Assembly (NCBI GenBank): GCA_003447235.1
Contig: DLZV01000040.1
Coordinates: forward strand, 1 to 64,000
DNA length: 64,000 nucleotides
Source of the DNA: Prevotella sp.
Lineage (GTDB): Bacteria > Bacteroidota > Bacteroidia > Bacteroidales > Bacteroidaceae
Direction: 5' to 3'
Below are positions 27,597 through 36,281 of this stretch, one piece after another. The position numbers were made by a program, and so were the translations under genes. How positions within the stretch are numbered: position 1 is the first letter of the stretch; each line of letters opens with the position of its first letter. The notes beneath the pieces were generated by a model that saw only the letters and a program-made list of their open reading frames with translations, did not search any database and was not told the origin of the DNA.

Positions 27597-28118
27597 CTAA
27601 GGGTTGGCAGCGGGGGAGGGGGCTTTCTCCGTGGCGTAGTAATTGACGTGGAGCATGTTGGCCTTGCGCAGCGCCATTTTTACCCCCTCAACGACACGCA
27701 TGGGGGCGTGGCGGTCGGCCTTGAGGCAAACCGTAAGCTGTTGGGCCTCGCCGCTCTTGCGGGCCTGGCGCTGCTCGCGCTGGAGAAAGGCAGAGAGTTC
27801 GTCGAGGCTTACCACCTTGTCGTTGACCTGGATACAGACGGCTGCGTCCTGCTGAGACTGTGCCGAACCGAGGGACTGCGCCGTGTTGGCGGCCTGCGTC
27901 GTGCCGACGGGCTGGCCGATAAAGATGTAGGTGGTGTTGGTCTTGCGCGAGAGGTGGTTGAGTTCCGTGCCCTGCGGCGTCTTGTAGCGCACCTTGAGGT
28001 TGACCTTTCTCATGTGGGTGACGATCATGAAAAAGAAGAGAATGGCGAAGATGAGGTCGGGGAGGGAGGCCGTGTTGAGGCTCGGCACCTCGTGGTTTCT
28101 GCGACGTATGATGCTCAT
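27597..28118 (-). CDS. ExbD/TolR-family biopolymer transport protein (second copy)
   Basis: 173 residues. One N-terminal span contains the functional Asp (NTASLPDLIFAILFFFMIVT), preceded by the short cytoplasmic RRRNHEVPSLN. The remainder is periplasmic. The start overlaps the stop of the first ExbD gene (ATGA). It works with the TolQ-like protein upstream to convert proton motive force into motion for an outer-membrane energy transducer. Confidence 0.88.
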   Translation of the reverse strand: MSIIRRRNHEVPSLNTASLPDLIFAILFFFMIVTHMRKVNLKVRYKTPQGTELNHLSRKTNTTYIFIGQPVGTTQAANTAQSLGSAQSQQDAAVCIQVNDKVVSLDELSAFLQREQRQARKSGEAQQLTVCLKADRHAPMRVVEGVKMALRKANMLHVNYYATEKAPSPAANP

Positions 28119-28642
28119 GGTGTTTTCTCCTCATGATAGACTTCAGCCATGCGCTGGGGGTAGGCATCGCTGACGATGGCCTTCTCGTCCTCTGAACAGC
28201 GTGCGAAACTGGTGCCGTAGCGGCGTTGTGCCTCTTGGTTGCGCAAGGCGAGGTAGGCGTTGGCGATCTCGTTTTGTGTCTGAAAGTAGGTGTCGTAGGT
28301 TGAGGCGGGGTCGGCCTCCAGGCGGATGATGTGCTGCTGGGGACCGGCCACGGTGATGAAATCGACGATCTTTTGGTGGAGACTGCCGATCGCTACCTTA
28401 GCACCATTGCAGGTGAGATTGTTGCGACTGTCGATGTGGAGAGTCATGATGCGGCTCTTGTCCACTTCCTGCGGTTTCGTTTGGTCCTTGGTCGGCTGGA
28501 GAGGAGGGAGCTGGCGGTGGAGGCCTTTGTCCACGTCCATGGAGGTGGTGACGAGGAAGAGGATGAGCAGGACAAAGGAGATGTCGGCCGTGGAACTGGC
28601 GTTGAGTTGCGGAACGCTGCGCTTTTTCTTCTGAAACAACAT
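28115..28642 (-). CDS. ExbD/TolR-family biopolymer transport protein (first copy)
   Basis: 175 residues. A basic N terminus, KKKRSVPQLNASSTADISF, carries the membrane Asp and is followed by one span (VLLILFLVTTSMDVDKG). The periplasmic domain is predicted to dimerise. Two unequal ExbD genes in tandem are normal in Bacteroidota energiser operons, where the pair may form heterodimers. It lies 4 bases after the four-span gene. Confidence 0.88.
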   Translation of the reverse strand: MLFQKKKRSVPQLNASSTADISFVLLILFLVTTSMDVDKGLHRQLPPLQPTKDQTKPQEVDKSRIMTLHIDSRNNLTCNGAKVAIGSLHQKIVDFITVAGPQQHIIRLEADPASTYDTYFQTQNEIANAYLALRNQEAQRRYGTSFARCSEDEKAIVSDAYPQRMAEVYHEEKTP

Positions 28643-28646
28643 GGAG

Positions 28647-29177
28647 CTATCCTTTGTGATGAGGTTTGCGGTAGTAGCGCGTGGCGCCGAAGAGGGCCGC
28701 GCCGATAGCTGCGACGAGCAGCACGGAGGCTGTGGTGATGAGCATGCCGGAGAGTTTCAGTCCCCACCAGTCGGTGTAGGTCTCGCCGTTGATGATCATG
28801 GGAGCTGAGGAGGAGGCGAGGAATCCTACCACGAGTGTCACGAGGGTGAGGCTCGTGATGGCGATGGAAATCTTGCGCGTGGGCACGCCGTGGACCACGG
28901 AAGTCGTCCCCTGATGGAGGCGGGCGGAGTGGATGCCGGCCACGATGGCGAGGATGGTCGTCAGCGCCATGATGCCGTAGACGGCGCCCAGCAGGACATC
29001 GGTGAGCATGGGGGCATTCATACGGTCGTTCTTCCAGTAGGGGGTGTCGTAGCCGAAGAGGAAGAAGGCGAGGAAGAGGACCACGACATAGCCCAGCAAG
29101 CCGTAGAGGACGTGCTGGGAGATGCGCTCGGTGGGTCGGCGCCGGGGCTGCGAGGAGTGATGGGAGGTCTGTGGCAT
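28647..29177 (-). CDS. Four-span membrane protein within the TolQ-ExbD operon
   Basis: 176 residues. A hydrophilic, histidine-containing N terminus is followed by four predicted spans (about 24-42, 62-85, 106-127, 145-165). I recognise no family. It lies 3 bases after the TolQ-like gene and 4 before the first ExbD gene, so it is co-transcribed and may be an accessory part of the energiser complex. Confidence 0.65.
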   Translation of the reverse strand: MPQTSHHSSQPRRRPTERISQHVLYGLLGYVVVLFLAFFLFGYDTPYWKNDRMNAPMLTDVLLGAVYGIMALTTILAIVAGIHSARLHQGTTSVVHGVPTRKISIAITSLTLVTLVVGFLASSSAPMIINGETYTDWWGLKLSGMLITTASVLLVAAIGAALFGATRYYRKPHHKG

Positions 29178-29180
29178 GGG

Positions 29181-30140
29181 CTATGCGCCTTTCTGTTTAT
29201 ACTCCATGATGGCGTCAAGGAGCGTGATGACCGACTCTTCCATTTGAGCCGTAAGATGCTCTATCTTGGAGAGGATGAAGTTGTAGAATACCTGTAGCAC
29301 GAGGGCCACGATGATGCCGAAGATGGTGGTGATGAGGGCCACCTTCATACCTGAGGCCACGATGGTGGGACTGATGTCGCCAGCCTGCTGGATCTGGTCG
29401 AAGGCCATGACCATGCCGATCACGGTCCCGAGGAAACCCAGCGAGGGGGCCATGGCGATGAAGAGAGTGATCCAGGAGCAGCCCTTCTCGAGGTTGGCGG
29501 CCTGCACCTCGCCGTAGCTGGTCACGCCGCGTTCGATGTCGTCGATTGTATTGTCGATGCGGGCTAGTCCCTGAGCGCAGAGCGAGGCAACGGGGCCGCG
29601 AGTGTCGAGGCTCAGGCGGCGGGCTCCCTCGATGTCGCCCTGGGCGATGCGACTGGCTATGTCGGCCATAAACTTCTTGGCGTTGATCTCTGAGAGGCTC
29701 AGGAAGATGATGCGCTCGATGCAGAAGGCTAGGCCGAGAATCAGTGCGAGGGAGACGAGGGACATGAAGCCGGCGTTGCCCTCGATAAACTTCGTTTTCA
29801 GTACTTGGTGGAAACCACTGCCTTCGCCGCTCTGCCCCTGCTTCTCCATTTCGGCCATGGTGGCCTCGTTGGCATCGCCAGCATCAGCCAGGGCGTCGTC
29901 CTGCTGAGCCTGTGAGCCTGTGGCGTCGTCCGCTTTTGTGGTAGGAGCTTTGTCGGCTGCGAGATCCGTTTGTGCGGCTGCTGCGTCTGCAGGTTTGGCA
30001 GTTGTTCTTGCTGCTGGATCGCCTGGCGCTGCGGCCTCGGTGGATTGTGCTGCTGTGGGGGCGTGGTCTTGCGCCATGGCGGCGCAGGGCGCAAATGTGA
30101 GTAGAGCGGCCATGGCGACCGCCTGTATACTGTGGTTCAT
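29181..30140 (-). CDS. MotA/TolQ/ExbB proton channel family protein
   Basis: 319 residues. A signal peptide ends near residue 25 (CAAMAQ). A low-complexity Ala/Thr/Gln-rich, probably periplasmic segment covers about 26-95. The MotA/TolQ/ExbB core has three spans (about 110-130, 225-250, 260-285) including APSLGFLGTVIGMVMAFDQI and the polar helix before it. The start at 30140 has AGGAG a few bases upstream and supersedes a TTG five codons earlier. It is the first gene of a four-gene unit with two ExbD proteins. Confidence 0.9.
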   Translation of the reverse strand: MNHSIQAVAMAALLTFAPCAAMAQDHAPTAAQSTEAAAPGDPAARTTAKPADAAAAQTDLAADKAPTTKADDATGSQAQQDDALADAGDANEATMAEMEKQGQSGEGSGFHQVLKTKFIEGNAGFMSLVSLALILGLAFCIERIIFLSLSEINAKKFMADIASRIAQGDIEGARRLSLDTRGPVASLCAQGLARIDNTIDDIERGVTSYGEVQAANLEKGCSWITLFIAMAPSLGFLGTVIGMVMAFDQIQQAGDISPTIVASGMKVALITTIFGIIVALVLQVFYNFILSKIEHLTAQMEESVITLLDAIMEYKQKGA

Positions 30141-30162
30141 ATTCTCCTGTAACAATTTTGCG

Positions 30163-30170
30163 CAAAAGTA
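30163..30170 (-). promoter_or_regulatory. -7 box of the TolQ-ExbD operon
   Basis: TACTTTTG on the minus strand, 22 bases before the start codon. No clear -33 TTTG. Confidence 0.45.
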
Positions 30171-30342
30171 ATCATAATATTTCTAAGTCGGCCTATCGCC
30201 TATGGTTTTTTAGACTTCCTTTGGTTAGATTTTGCCTTTTTTATGGTTCGTCCTGAAAATAGAGGGATAGGGTGGTCGGGGTTGTTCCCTTCCAGCCAGC
30301 TGGTCAAGGAAAGCGATCATATCGACCTGTATGGCAGGAAAC

Positions 30343-30372
30343 AAAAAACCGGAGCGCACTAAGTCGCTCCGG
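30343..30372 (-). terminator. Terminator of rpsA
   Basis: CCGGAGCG and CGCTCCGG arms (30349-30356, 30365-30372). The run of six A (30343-30348) becomes the U-tract on the minus strand. Confidence 0.85.
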
Positions 30373-30406
30373 CTCATTGTTAGTACAAAAATATCATGTG
30401 GGGGGA

Positions 30407-32194
30407 TTACTTACCCTCTTCCATGCGCTTCTTGAGGTCAGCCAGTACGCCGAGGTCGCCCAGGGACGTGCCAGCGACAACGTTCTGAATCTGAGCGGTC
30501 TCCTGGTGCTGCTGCTGACGGCGGCCACCACCACGGTGATTGTTCTCACGGCGCGGCTCGTCCTTCACATCCTCGAACGTGCGAGAGTGGGAAAGGATGA
30601 TGCGCTTAGAGTCCTTGACAAACTCGATGACCATGAACGGCAGCTCCTCGCCGAGCTGAGCCTGCGTGCCATCCTCCTTGACGAGGTGCTTCGGTGTAGC
30701 GAAACCTTCGCCACCCTCGTTGAGGGTGATGACGGCACCCTTGTCCATAGACTCCGTGATCTTGCCAATGTGGACCGTACCCGGCTTGTAGATTGTCTCG
30801 TAGGTGTCCCAAGGATTCTGCTCCAGCTGCTTGTGGCCAAGGCTGAGGCGACGGTTCTCCTTGTCGATTTCGAGGACGACCACGTCAATCGTCTCGCCCA
30901 CCTTCGTGAACTCTGACGGGTGCTTGATCTTCTTTGTCCAAGAGAGGTCGCTGATGTGGATCAGGCCATCGACACCCTCCTCGAGCTCTACGAAGATACC
31001 GAAGTTGGTGAAGTTGCGCACCTTGGCGGTGTGCTTGCTGCCAACGGGGTACTTCACCTCGATGTTCTCCCACGGATCCTCCTTGAGCTGCTTCAGGCCA
31101 AGGCTCATCTTGCGCTCGTCGCGGTCGAGGGTGAGGATGACGGCCTCTACCTCGTCGCCTACCTTCAGGAAGTCCTGAGCGGAACGCAGGTGCTGGCTCC
31201 AAGACATCTCGGAGACGTGGATCAGACCCTCGACGCCCGGCTGGATCTCGACGAAGGCACCGTAGTCGGCCATGACGACAACCTTGCCCTTGACATGGTC
31301 GCCGACCTTGAGGTTCTGGTCGAGGCTATCCCATGGATGCGGGGTGAGCTGCTTCAGACCGAGGGCAATGCGCTTCTTCTCCTGGTCGAAGTCGAGGATA
31401 ACGACATTGATCTTCTGATCAAGCTCCACTACCTCGTGAGGATCGCTCACGCGGCCCCAAGAGAGGTCGGTGATGTGGATGAGTCCGTCAACACCACCGA
31501 GATCAACGAAGACGCCGTAGGTCGTGATGTTCTTGACAGTACCCTCCAGGATCTGACCCTTCTCCAGGTGAGAGATGATCTCCTTGCGCTGAGCCTCCAG
31601 CTCGGCCTCGATGAGAGCCTTGTGAGAGACGACAACGTTGCGGAACTCCTGGTTGATCTTGACGACCTTGAACTCCATCGTCTTGCCGACGAAGATGTCG
31701 TAGTCGCGTATGGGGTGAACGTCAATCTGGCTGCCGGGGAGGAAGGCCTCGATGCCAAATACATCAACAATCATGCCACCCTTCGTGCGGCTCTTGATGT
31801 AGCCCTGGATGATCTCGTCGCCCTCCATGGCCTTGTTGATGTTGTCCCAGCTCTTCTGAAGACGGGCCTTCTTGTGAGAAAGCTCCAGCTGACCATTCTT
31901 GTCCTCCTGGCTCTCGACATAGACCTCTACCTTATCGCCGACCTTGAGATCGGGGTTGTAGCGGAACTCAGATGCGGGAATGATACCATCGCTCTTGTAG
32001 CCGATGTTGACAACGACTTCCTTCTTGTCGATGGAGATAACGGTACCCTCAACCACCTGGTGCTCCTGGATCTTGTTCAGAGTCTCGTCGTAGGCCTTGG
32101 TCAGTTCGCCTTCGCCATTGCCAGCCTTGGAACCGCTCTCAAACTCGTCCCAGTTGAAGTCGTCCAACGGCTGTACGTTCTTGTAATCAATCAT
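30407..32194 (-). CDS. rpsA: 30S ribosomal protein S1
   Basis: 595 residues with six S1 RNA-binding repeats. They are recognisable by recurring GTVxxIxxYGVFVDLG-like starts and GLIHITDLSWGRV/GLIHVSEMSW/GLIHISDLSW ends, with the spacer LGLKQL repeated between them. It binds mRNA and helps initiation, important in a phylum with weak Shine-Dalgarno use. A Gly/Arg/Gln-rich segment (ENNHRGGGRRQQQHQ) near residue 555 and a short helical tail follow the last repeat. The first about 60 residues are an acidic leader. It forms its own transcription unit. Confidence 0.95.
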   Translation of the reverse strand: MIDYKNVQPLDDFNWDEFESGSKAGNGEGELTKAYDETLNKIQEHQVVEGTVISIDKKEVVVNIGYKSDGIIPASEFRYNPDLKVGDKVEVYVESQEDKNGQLELSHKKARLQKSWDNINKAMEGDEIIQGYIKSRTKGGMIVDVFGIEAFLPGSQIDVHPIRDYDIFVGKTMEFKVVKINQEFRNVVVSHKALIEAELEAQRKEIISHLEKGQILEGTVKNITTYGVFVDLGGVDGLIHITDLSWGRVSDPHEVVELDQKINVVILDFDQEKKRIALGLKQLTPHPWDSLDQNLKVGDHVKGKVVVMADYGAFVEIQPGVEGLIHVSEMSWSQHLRSAQDFLKVGDEVEAVILTLDRDERKMSLGLKQLKEDPWENIEVKYPVGSKHTAKVRNFTNFGIFVELEEGVDGLIHISDLSWTKKIKHPSEFTKVGETIDVVVLEIDKENRRLSLGHKQLEQNPWDTYETIYKPGTVHIGKITESMDKGAVITLNEGGEGFATPKHLVKEDGTQAQLGEELPFMVIEFVKDSKRIILSHSRTFEDVKDEPRRENNHRGGGRRQQQHQETAQIQNVVAGTSLGDLGVLADLKKRMEEGK

Positions 32195-32278
32195 AAATAG
32201 TTAAAAATAAATGAATTAATAAAGTTAGACTTTATGTGAATTGTACTGCGAAATGGGCACATTGGCCCAAATCGGGTG

Positions 32279-32309
32279 CAAAGTTACAAACAATAATCTG
32301 AATATCAAC
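32279..32309 (-). promoter_or_regulatory. Promoter of rpsA
   Basis: On the minus strand, GTTG (32309-32306), 19 bases, TAACTTTG (32286-32279). The leader of about 80 bases could host translational control; I see no defined fold. Confidence 0.65.
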
Positions 32310-32433
32310 AACTTTCGCCTTCTTTTTTCTCTTTTTCTTTTTATACGACCGAGAAAGGGTGGGCGAAAGGCGGAATAATATCCCCGCTTTGGCTGCCGCA
32401 GGCGACAGTCAGAACGCGGGAGTAGGGGATGGA

Positions 32434-32952
32434 TCAGTTGACCGTATAGCAGATGCTGCGGTGAATCCACCAGCCGGTGTTGCTGCTATGCAGGCGCACA
32501 CGCGAACCATCGGGGCGATAGATCTCGGCGATGTTGTACCATCCGTTGGAGATGCCGTTGACATAGATGTCGTAGTCCATGTTGGCATAGAGGCGCATGC
32601 AGACGGCGCCACCGGGACTGTTGCGCAGGTTGGTATAGCCCCTGAGGTCAGAGATCTTGACGTGGGTGAGGCTCATGCTGGTGGGGGTGACGCGGGGCGC
32701 GGGCTTGGCTTGTGCCGCCTTCTGCTTGGCGACTTTGGCTTCTGCCTTGGCCTGGGAGGCTGCAGCCTGGGCGTCGCTGGCCTTCTCCTTGGCCTCTTTG
32801 AGTTCTTCCTTCAGTCTTTCGTTCTCCTTGGCTGTCTGTTCGGCCTGGAGTTCGGCTTTGAGCTCTTCTTTCAATGCCTGGCGGTCGGCCTGGCTATTGC
32901 AGGCGAAGAACATGGGGACGAGCAGGGCCGCTGCGAGTGATTTGATCTTCAT
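32434..32952 (-). CDS. Lipoprotein with coiled coil and SH3-like domain
   Basis: 172 residues. The signal peptide ends in a lipobox (VPMFFAC, Cys18). An alanine/lysine/glutamate-rich coiled coil covers about 20-82. The C-terminal 80 residues (GYTNLRNSPGGAVCMRL, GWYNIAEI) resemble a bacterial SH3 domain, which usually binds cell wall. Two cysteines flank the domain. A coiled-coil lipoprotein of this kind could link outer membrane and peptidoglycan, which is inference. The -7 box TACCTTTG lies at 32998-33005. Confidence 0.7.
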   Translation of the reverse strand: MKIKSLAAALLVPMFFACNSQADRQALKEELKAELQAEQTAKENERLKEELKEAKEKASDAQAAASQAKAEAKVAKQKAAQAKPAPRVTPTSMSLTHVKISDLRGYTNLRNSPGGAVCMRLYANMDYDIYVNGISNGWYNIAEIYRPDGSRVRLHSSNTGWWIHRSICYTVN

Positions 32953-32997
32953 GTTTTTTAGAATGTGTTATGTTGAGACAAAAACTGTTGTCGGATG

Positions 32998-33005
32998 CAA
33001 AGGTA
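32998..33005 (-). promoter_or_regulatory. -7 box of the SH3-like lipoprotein gene
   Basis: TACCTTTG on the minus strand, about 45 bases before the ATG. The -33 element is not evident. Confidence 0.5.
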
Positions 33006-33037
33006 CAAAAAATATCCTTTCGGCGTAGGAATCGTGA

Positions 33038-33094
33038 ACAAAAATCGCCTCGCTGCATCCTATATAAAATATTATAGTACGCGCGCGAGGCGAT
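33038..33094 (-). terminator. Terminator of the zinc-ribbon gene
   Basis: ATCGCCTCGC (33044-33053) and GCGAGGCGAT (33085-33094) enclose a 31-base AT-rich loop. On the minus strand the stem is followed by TTTTT. Confidence 0.65.
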
Positions 33095-33122
33095 GGTATT
33101 CCTTTTCTGAGAGAATGCTGGG

Positions 33123-34445
33123 CTATTGGCGGGCCAGGTTGATGTCGGTGATGCGGCCCTGGGCGTTGACCGTGGCTCGGATGCTATACTGCAGCGTGGC
33201 CTTGCCCCCTTCGCGGACGATCTCAAGTTTGGCGGGGATGATCATCTTGTAGGAGACCGCCTTGGGGTCCTCGGCCTCTATCTTGTCGCAAGCCGTCGGC
33301 TTTTCCATCTTCCAGGTGATCGACTTCACGTCGGCCTGGTAGAGTTTGTCGCGCATGTACTTGACGACCTCCTTGGAGGTGGCGCCGCTTGCCCCGTTGA
33401 AGGTCAGCGTCTCAGCCACGGCCCCGCTGATGCCCTCGGTGCTCTTGCTGTTCATCGCGACAAGCAGTCGGCGCACCGGCTCGGCCTGCTTTGCCGCATC
33501 TGCCTCCATCTTCTTCTCCGTCACGGTCATGAGCTGCTGCGCCAGTTTGCCAGCCTCCACATGGTGGCGTCCATCGGGGTGCTGGTCAATATACTTAGCG
33601 TAGGCGTCCTCATTATTGGCCGCGCAAGCCGCCGCCCAGTCCATGGAGTCGAGTTTCTCTTCGATCTGCTGCTTGTGGGGCGTGTTGGGATGTGCCTTGC
33701 GATAGGCCTCATAGCCCGCCCGCGTGTTCTGCTTCTCCACGTCGGCCCAATCGTCCTTGATGCCCTGCAGCGAGGTGAGCAATTTGCGTGCCTCCTGAAT
33801 GTGGGCGATGGGCGCCGTCTGCTCGTAGTCGGTGATGTACTGTTGCAGGACGTCGGCATTCTTACTTTGCATAGCGCTCTCGAAGTCGTTGCGCTCCGTG
33901 TTGGCCTTGCCGTCTTGGTAGAAATAGAGGAGCACGAAGCAGGTGATGACCGTAATGGCCAGTGAGACCAGCAGCGAGATGTGCTTGTTCTTCTTCTCCT
34001 TGTCCTCCTTCGGTTTCTGTTGCTCGCCCGTGTGATTTGTATCCGTCTGCTGCTGTTGGTTGCCTGTCTGCTGCTCGTGACGCGGGTGCGTGGTAGTCGG
34101 ACGCACCTCCTCGACGATCGGCGTGGCAATGGCGATGGGTTCCTCTTCGTCCACAGGGGTGACGACGGGGGCTTCGGCCGGCTGGTCCTCACGCTGCCAC
34201 TCCTGCTGCACGGGCGCTTGCTCCTGCTGGTGGTCCGTCTGCGCATATTCCTCCTCCTGTCGCAAATCTTCGGTCGAGGCCGTCTGCGGCTGGTGGCAGT
34301 TGGGGCAGATCTCGTCCGCTTTGAGGTAGATTTCGCCACAGTGGGAGCATTTCACCACGTGGCCAGCTATTTCGACACCACAACTGGGGCACACGGGCGC
34401 TTTGTCGCTCACCTGATGGCCACACTCGGGACATTTGATAATCAT
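33123..34445 (-). CDS. Zinc-ribbon membrane protein with periplasmic domain
   Basis: 440 residues. The first 55 residues hold four CxxC pairs (CPECGH, CPSCG, CSHCG, CPNCH), expected to form two zinc ribbons in the cytoplasm. A Gln/Thr/Glu-rich linker follows, then one span at about residues 160-180 (ISLLVSLAITVITCFVLLYF). The external domain has helical repeats (about 185-310) and a beta-rich C-terminal part that resembles DUF4878-type domains. The gene lies 51 bases after the lysozyme gene. Ligand and role are unknown. Confidence 0.7.
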   Translation of the reverse strand: MIIKCPECGHQVSDKAPVCPSCGVEIAGHVVKCSHCGEIYLKADEICPNCHQPQTASTEDLRQEEEYAQTDHQQEQAPVQQEWQREDQPAEAPVVTPVDEEEPIAIATPIVEEVRPTTTHPRHEQQTGNQQQQTDTNHTGEQQKPKEDKEKKNKHISLLVSLAITVITCFVLLYFYQDGKANTERNDFESAMQSKNADVLQQYITDYEQTAPIAHIQEARKLLTSLQGIKDDWADVEKQNTRAGYEAYRKAHPNTPHKQQIEEKLDSMDWAAACAANNEDAYAKYIDQHPDGRHHVEAGKLAQQLMTVTEKKMEADAAKQAEPVRRLLVAMNSKSTEGISGAVAETLTFNGASGATSKEVVKYMRDKLYQADVKSITWKMEKPTACDKIEAEDPKAVSYKMIIPAKLEIVREGGKATLQYSIRATVNAQGRITDINLARQ

Positions 34446-34496
34446 CGTTGTAAACTCTTTAGGATAATGTGATACCGGTTAAAAAATGGTGGGTCG

Positions 34497-35198
34497 CTAC
34501 CTTCGCCTTGGGAAGCGCAGCTCTCTCATGCTTCGCCGCCCCATGAGCCGGCTCTTGTCAACATAGCCGTTGACGCCGTTGATGTGGCCTTTGCCGGTGT
34601 ATTGCCAGGCGAAGACCTCGCGGCCGTCTTGCAGCACGGGCGGGGTGCTGGAGTAGCGGGCGATGAAGAGCAGGTAGCCGTCGAGCTCGTTCTGTAAGTA
34701 TTTGTTGTAGAAACTCTCGTAGGTGTAGATGAGGGGCTTGCAGTGGTAGGCGCGCTCCATGAGCTGGAGAAACTTATGGAGGGAGTCGACCAGCGCTTCG
34801 CGGCGCAGGCCGCCCGTGGTCTCGATATCGACCATGGGGATGAGGTCCTGGTCCTTGGCCTGACACTGGTAGCGGAAGTTGCGCAGCTGCTCCACCTGGG
34901 GGCGCGTGGGACGGTAGAAGTGGTACGACCCCACCTTCAGGCCGTACTGCTTCGCCAGCGCGATGTTCTGGGCGTAGCGCTTGTCGATGTTGGTGCCGCC
35001 CTCAGTAGCCTTGAGATAGACGTAGGCCATCTTGCTATTGTTGCCGATGGCCTCCCAGAACACTTCGCCCTGGTAGTGGCTCATGTCCAAGCCGTGGACG
35101 TGGTTGCAAGTGTCCTCACACTGGATGGTGTACTGCCCGTACATCATGGCGGGTAAAACGAAGGCCCAAATGGCAAGTATGATTTTTCTAATGTTCAT
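34497..35198 (-). CDS. Glycoside hydrolase family 25 lysozyme
   Basis: 233 residues. A signal peptide is followed by a GH25 barrel with HGLDMSHYQGEVFWEAI at the start, AYVYLKATEGGTNIDKRY, and the catalytic acid region IPMVDIETTGG. Members cut the N-acetylmuramic acid to N-acetylglucosamine bond of peptidoglycan. The ATG at 35198 lies only 6 bases after a TACCTTTG box, so the message may be leaderless. It is divergent from mazG. Confidence 0.9.
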   Translation of the reverse strand: MNIRKIILAIWAFVLPAMMYGQYTIQCEDTCNHVHGLDMSHYQGEVFWEAIGNNSKMAYVYLKATEGGTNIDKRYAQNIALAKQYGLKVGSYHFYRPTRPQVEQLRNFRYQCQAKDQDLIPMVDIETTGGLRREALVDSLHKFLQLMERAYHCKPLIYTYESFYNKYLQNELDGYLLFIARYSSTPPVLQDGREVFAWQYTGKGHINGVNGYVDKSRLMGRRSMRELRFPRRR

Positions 35199-35204
35199 AG
35201 ACTG

Positions 35205-35212
35205 CAAAGGTA
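35205..35212 (-). promoter_or_regulatory. -7 box of the lysozyme gene
   Basis: TACCTTTG on the minus strand, ending 6 bases before the start codon. The -33 region lacks TTTG. Confidence 0.6.
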
Positions 35213-35293
35213 GCATTTTTTCCCTAAATCTCCAGCCTTCGAGGCCATAATTTGCATTAATTTACCTATGAAAGCGGGAATGGGCCGATTTTT

Positions 35294-35324
35294 TTTGCCG
35301 AGAAAAGAAAACTTCGTACCTTTG
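35294..35324 (+). promoter_or_regulatory. Promoter of mazG
   Basis: TTTG (35294-35297), 19 bases, TACCTTTG (35317-35324), then only 5 bases before the ATG. This suggests a leaderless or nearly leaderless transcript. Confidence 0.75.
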
Positions 35325-35329
35325 CCGTT

Positions 35330-36268
35330 ATGATAGAAAAGAAAGAAAACAACCGGCGCGCCGAGTGGCTTCGCGCCTTCGAGCGGCTGATAGACGTGCA
35401 ATATCGCTTGCGGCAAGATTGTCCCTGGGACCGGAAGCAGACCTTCGAGAGTCTGCGGCCCAATACGATTGAGGAAGTCTATGAACTGGCCGACGCACTG
35501 GCCCGTGGCGACAAGGCAGAGATCATGAAGGAGCTGGGAGACGTGATGGAGCATGTGGTCTTCTACGCCATGCTCGGCGATGAGACGGGCGACTTCGACA
35601 TCGCCGACGTCTGCAATCATCAGAGCGACAAACTGATGTTTCGTCACACCTTCATCGACTGGAACGATACGTCGATGCTGCCCGAGGGAGCACCGGCCTG
35701 GTCGGTCTCTTCCTCTGATATGGCCATCAACGACAAGGGACAGGTGGTCTATCGGACGGATCTGGAGGCGGAAAGGCGCGCGGCAGCCGAAGGCAAGCCC
35801 GCGACGGCCCTGGCCGTGGAGCAGACCTGGGAACAGGTGAAGCAGCGGGAGCGCGATGGCAACAAGAGTGTGCTCTCGGGAGTGCCCGACTCGCTGCCGT
35901 CCATCATCAAGGCGTATCGCGTTCAGGACAAGGCGCGCAACGTGGGCTTCGACTGGGAGAAACCGGCCGACGTCTGGGACAAGGTGCGCGAGGAACTGGG
36001 AGAATTGGAGGAGGAACTCAAACGCGGTGACCACGAGGCTTCGGAGCATGAGCTTGGCGACTTCCTCTTCTCCGTCATCAATGCGGCCCGACTCTATCGC
36101 CTCAATCCCGACAACGCGCTGGAGCACACGAACCATAAGTTTATCCGCCGCTTCAACTATGTGGAGCAGCAGGCAAAAGCCCAAGGACGGTCGATCAAGG
36201 AACTCACGCTGGAGGAGATGGACCGACTGTGGGACGAGGCAAAGCAAAAAGAAAAGAAACAAGAATAA
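35330..36268 (+). CDS. mazG: Nucleoside triphosphate pyrophosphohydrolase MazG
   Basis: Hydrolyses NTPs to NMP and pyrophosphate, cleaning nucleotide pools. 312 residues with two MazG helical-bundle domains. The first has DCPWDRKQTFESLRPNTIEE and EEVYELADAL with the metal-binding acidic residues. The second has KARNVGFDWEKPADVWDKV and EELGELEEEL. E. coli MazG is 263 residues; here roughly 50 extra residues lie between the two domains (about 110-170). Confidence 0.92.
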   Translation: MIEKKENNRRAEWLRAFERLIDVQYRLRQDCPWDRKQTFESLRPNTIEEVYELADALARGDKAEIMKELGDVMEHVVFYAMLGDETGDFDIADVCNHQSDKLMFRHTFIDWNDTSMLPEGAPAWSVSSSDMAINDKGQVVYRTDLEAERRAAAEGKPATALAVEQTWEQVKQRERDGNKSVLSGVPDSLPSIIKAYRVQDKARNVGFDWEKPADVWDKVREELGELEEELKRGDHEASEHELGDFLFSVINAARLYRLNPDNALEHTNHKFIRRFNYVEQQAKAQGRSIKELTLEEMDRLWDEAKQKEKKQE

Positions 36269-36281
36269 ACACAATACGAAT

